This document shows positions 62,736-64,000 of a stretch of DNA of 64,000 nucleotides, one piece after another. The notes beneath the pieces were generated by a model. That model was not told where the DNA came from and searched no databases. It saw nothing but the letters and a program-made list of their open reading frames with translations. Made by a program: the position numbers and the translations under genes. Numbering within the stretch: position 1 is the first letter of the stretch; the number at the start of each line of letters is the position of its first letter. Source of the stretch: Bacteroidota bacterium (GTDB lineage Bacteria > Bacteroidota > Ignavibacteria > Ignavibacteriales > Melioribacteraceae); NCBI GenBank assembly GCA_021820065.1, contig JAKAEE010000011.1, positions 1-64,000 of the forward strand, written 5' to 3'.

Positions 62736-64000
62736 GTGAAGAAACTTCTTCTTTTACCGATAATTTCATTAACGTTAATTCTCGTCTCATCTTGCGGCGT
62801 TTTGAAATCCACCGAGAAACCTACACAAGAAATAAACAAAGACACAGTTGCAATAGCAGAACCGCCTTCAGTTGTTAACCAGATGTTAGAAAGCGCGCGC
62901 AAAGACTATGTGAACGCCTTGTACCAGCAGAAACTTGGTTTCAAGGTTGAAGCGTTGAATTACTACGAGTCCGCACTTTCCACAATTAACCGTTTAAGTT
63001 ATTATCAAGATATTGAAGACAATGCTGCTTATTCTGAATTAGAGAATTCTATTGTTGAAGACTATCAGAAATATGTAGAAACACTTGATGAATTACCGCA
63101 GAATGCATCGATTAGCGCACTTGAAGAATGGATGAACAAGAAAATTCCCGATATTCCTATGGACGATGACACGACGAAAGTTGATACCGAGAAGAGCACC
63201 ACTGTTGTGGTTGGGGATTTTCCTTTAGAAGTAAATCGGTACGTTGAACAATATATCGAGTATTTTACCGGCAAAGGAAGACATTACATTGAAAGCTGGC
63301 TGTCACGTTCGGGTAGATATTTTCCTTTGATGGCTAAAATTTTTGCTCAAGAAAAAGTCCCCCAGCAGCTTATTTTTCTTAGCATGCCGGAAAGCGGATT
63401 GAATCCAATGGCTCGTTCATGGGCGCGTGCGGTTGGTTTATGGCAATTTGTAAAAGGTACGGCAAGGTTGTATGACTTAAATGTGAATTTTAATATTGAC
63501 GAAAGGCGGGATCCAGAAAAAGCTACGATCGCTGCTGCCAGACATCTTCGTGATTTATATTATTCGTTAGGTGATTGGTATTTGGCTATGGCTGCTTACA
63601 ACTCAGGTGAGGGTAGAGTAAGGAAAGCTATGCGCAGATCGGGTTCCAACAATTTTTGGGAAATGAGAAGATATTTACCGCGCGAAACTAGAGGATATGT
63701 TCCTCAATACATTGCGGTAACTTTAATCGCAAGTCAACCGGAAAAATATGGATTCACAAACATCCAGTATGAAAAGGTACCAGACTACACCACCTACAAA
63801 ATTACCGACGCGATTGATTTGAATATTTTGGCTAAGTGCGCAGGTATCAGCGGTGATTTGTTGCGGGAATTGAATCCTGAACTCACTCAGAATTGCACAC
63901 CGCCGGATTATGATGGCGGATACCCGTTGCGAATCCCAACAAAATCTTATGATGTTTTCGTGGACAATCTAAAGAAATTGCCGGATGATGCTAAAATTAC
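62736..64000 (+). CDS. MltD-type membrane-bound lytic transglycosylase lipoprotein (3' truncated)
   Basis: 421 codons are visible; the gene runs past the window. GTG start at 62736 with GGAG 5 bases upstream gives a lipoprotein signal, [19 protein letters not shown], with lipid-modified Cys20. A helical region of about 130 residues follows, then the SLT domain: [32 protein letters not shown] (catalytic Glu in PES), [19 protein letters not shown] and [12 protein letters not shown]. The end of the window enters a LysM-like domain ([31 protein letters not shown]). It cleaves peptidoglycan glycan strands at the outer membrane's inner face. Confidence 0.9.
   Translation, partial: MKKLLLLPIISLTLILVSSCGVLKSTEKPTQEINKDTVAIAEPPSVVNQMLESARKDYVNALYQQKLGFKVEALNYYESALSTINRLSYYQDIEDNAAYSELENSIVEDYQKYVETLDELPQNASISALEEWMNKKIPDIPMDDDTTKVDTEKSTTVVVGDFPLEVNRYVEQYIEYFTGKGRHYIESWLSRSGRYFPLMAKIFAQEKVPQQLIFLSMPESGLNPMARSWARAVGLWQFVKGTARLYDLNVNFNIDERRDPEKATIAAARHLRDLYYSLGDWYLAMAAYNSGEGRVRKAMRRSGSNNFWEMRRYLPRETRGYVPQYIAVTLIASQPEKYGFTNIQYEKVPDYTTYKITDAIDLNILAKCAGISGDLLRELNPELTQNCTPPDYDGGYPLRIPTKSYDVFVDNLKKLPDDAKI

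Overview
This is an AT-rich chromosomal window from a Gram-negative bacterium. It carries FadL, TolC and other outer-membrane proteins, a lipoprotein with a lipobox, a TAT-exported molybdoenzyme and a periplasmic-type HtrA. Two tRNA promoters have the layout TTG - 20 bp - TAnnTTTG, which is typical of the Bacteroidota/Chlorobiota/Ignavibacteriota group. Gene content (PsrABC, SQR, PFOR with a DHOD-like partner, YCF48-repeat kinase, GlnRS) suits a free-living Ignavibacteriota-like anaerobe or facultative anaerobe. The lineage is inferred; no rRNA or other marker was searched.

Layout. 1-1060: end of moeA and mobA (molybdenum cofactor). 1300-13671: a sulfur-metabolism island in two operons. Each is headed by a MerR regulator with a Cys-rich C-terminal domain and preceded by the same GTTGATA-N8-TATCAAC operator. 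The first has a PsrABC-type molybdoenzyme, a split YeeE/YedE sulfur transporter and an exported rhodanese-like protein. The second has an SQR-type flavoprotein, DUF1641, a TusE/DsrC-like protein, DsrE2, an exported DUF302-like protein and a FadL-type channel. 13743-15599 (minus): NTPase, membrane protein and carboxymuconolactone decarboxylase-like protein. 15914-22889: PFOR, DHOD-like protein, esterase and two oxidoreductases. 22933-23388: a tRNA-Leu(CAA) preceded by two 132-bp degenerate tRNA-like copies. 23443-26595: convergent glnS and gltX. 26740-29091 (minus): a three-receiver hybrid sensor protein without the phospho-acceptor His. 29295-31420 (minus): tRNA-Leu(UAG), tig and clpP. 31511-38330: Ser/Thr kinase with YCF48 repeats, murA, a membrane HExxH protein and the CCA enzyme. 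38415-48256: TolC, MacA, one MacB-type ATPase and five paralogous permeases. 48327-51794: a giant surface or outer-membrane protein. 51824-53326: NUDIX and a RAYT transposase with its palindromic repeats. 53368-62588: PfkB kinase, mtnA, recO, htrA, aroC, MBL hydrolase, an ABC pair with a degenerate ATPase, and an acyl-CoA carboxyltransferase. 62736-64000: MltD-type lipoprotein, cut by the window end.

The most unusual structure is the RAYT locus. A palindromic unit made of two 21-nt hairpins occurs upstream of the transposase gene, as a 4 x 71-bp array downstream of it, and in frame inside the transposase gene. The unit also supplies the stop codons of both the transposase and the neighbouring NUDIX gene. 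Other notable items are the tRNA-derived tandem repeats, the shared operator of the two Cys-rich MerR regulators, and the ABC ATPase and histidine kinase that have lost their key catalytic residues while keeping open frames.
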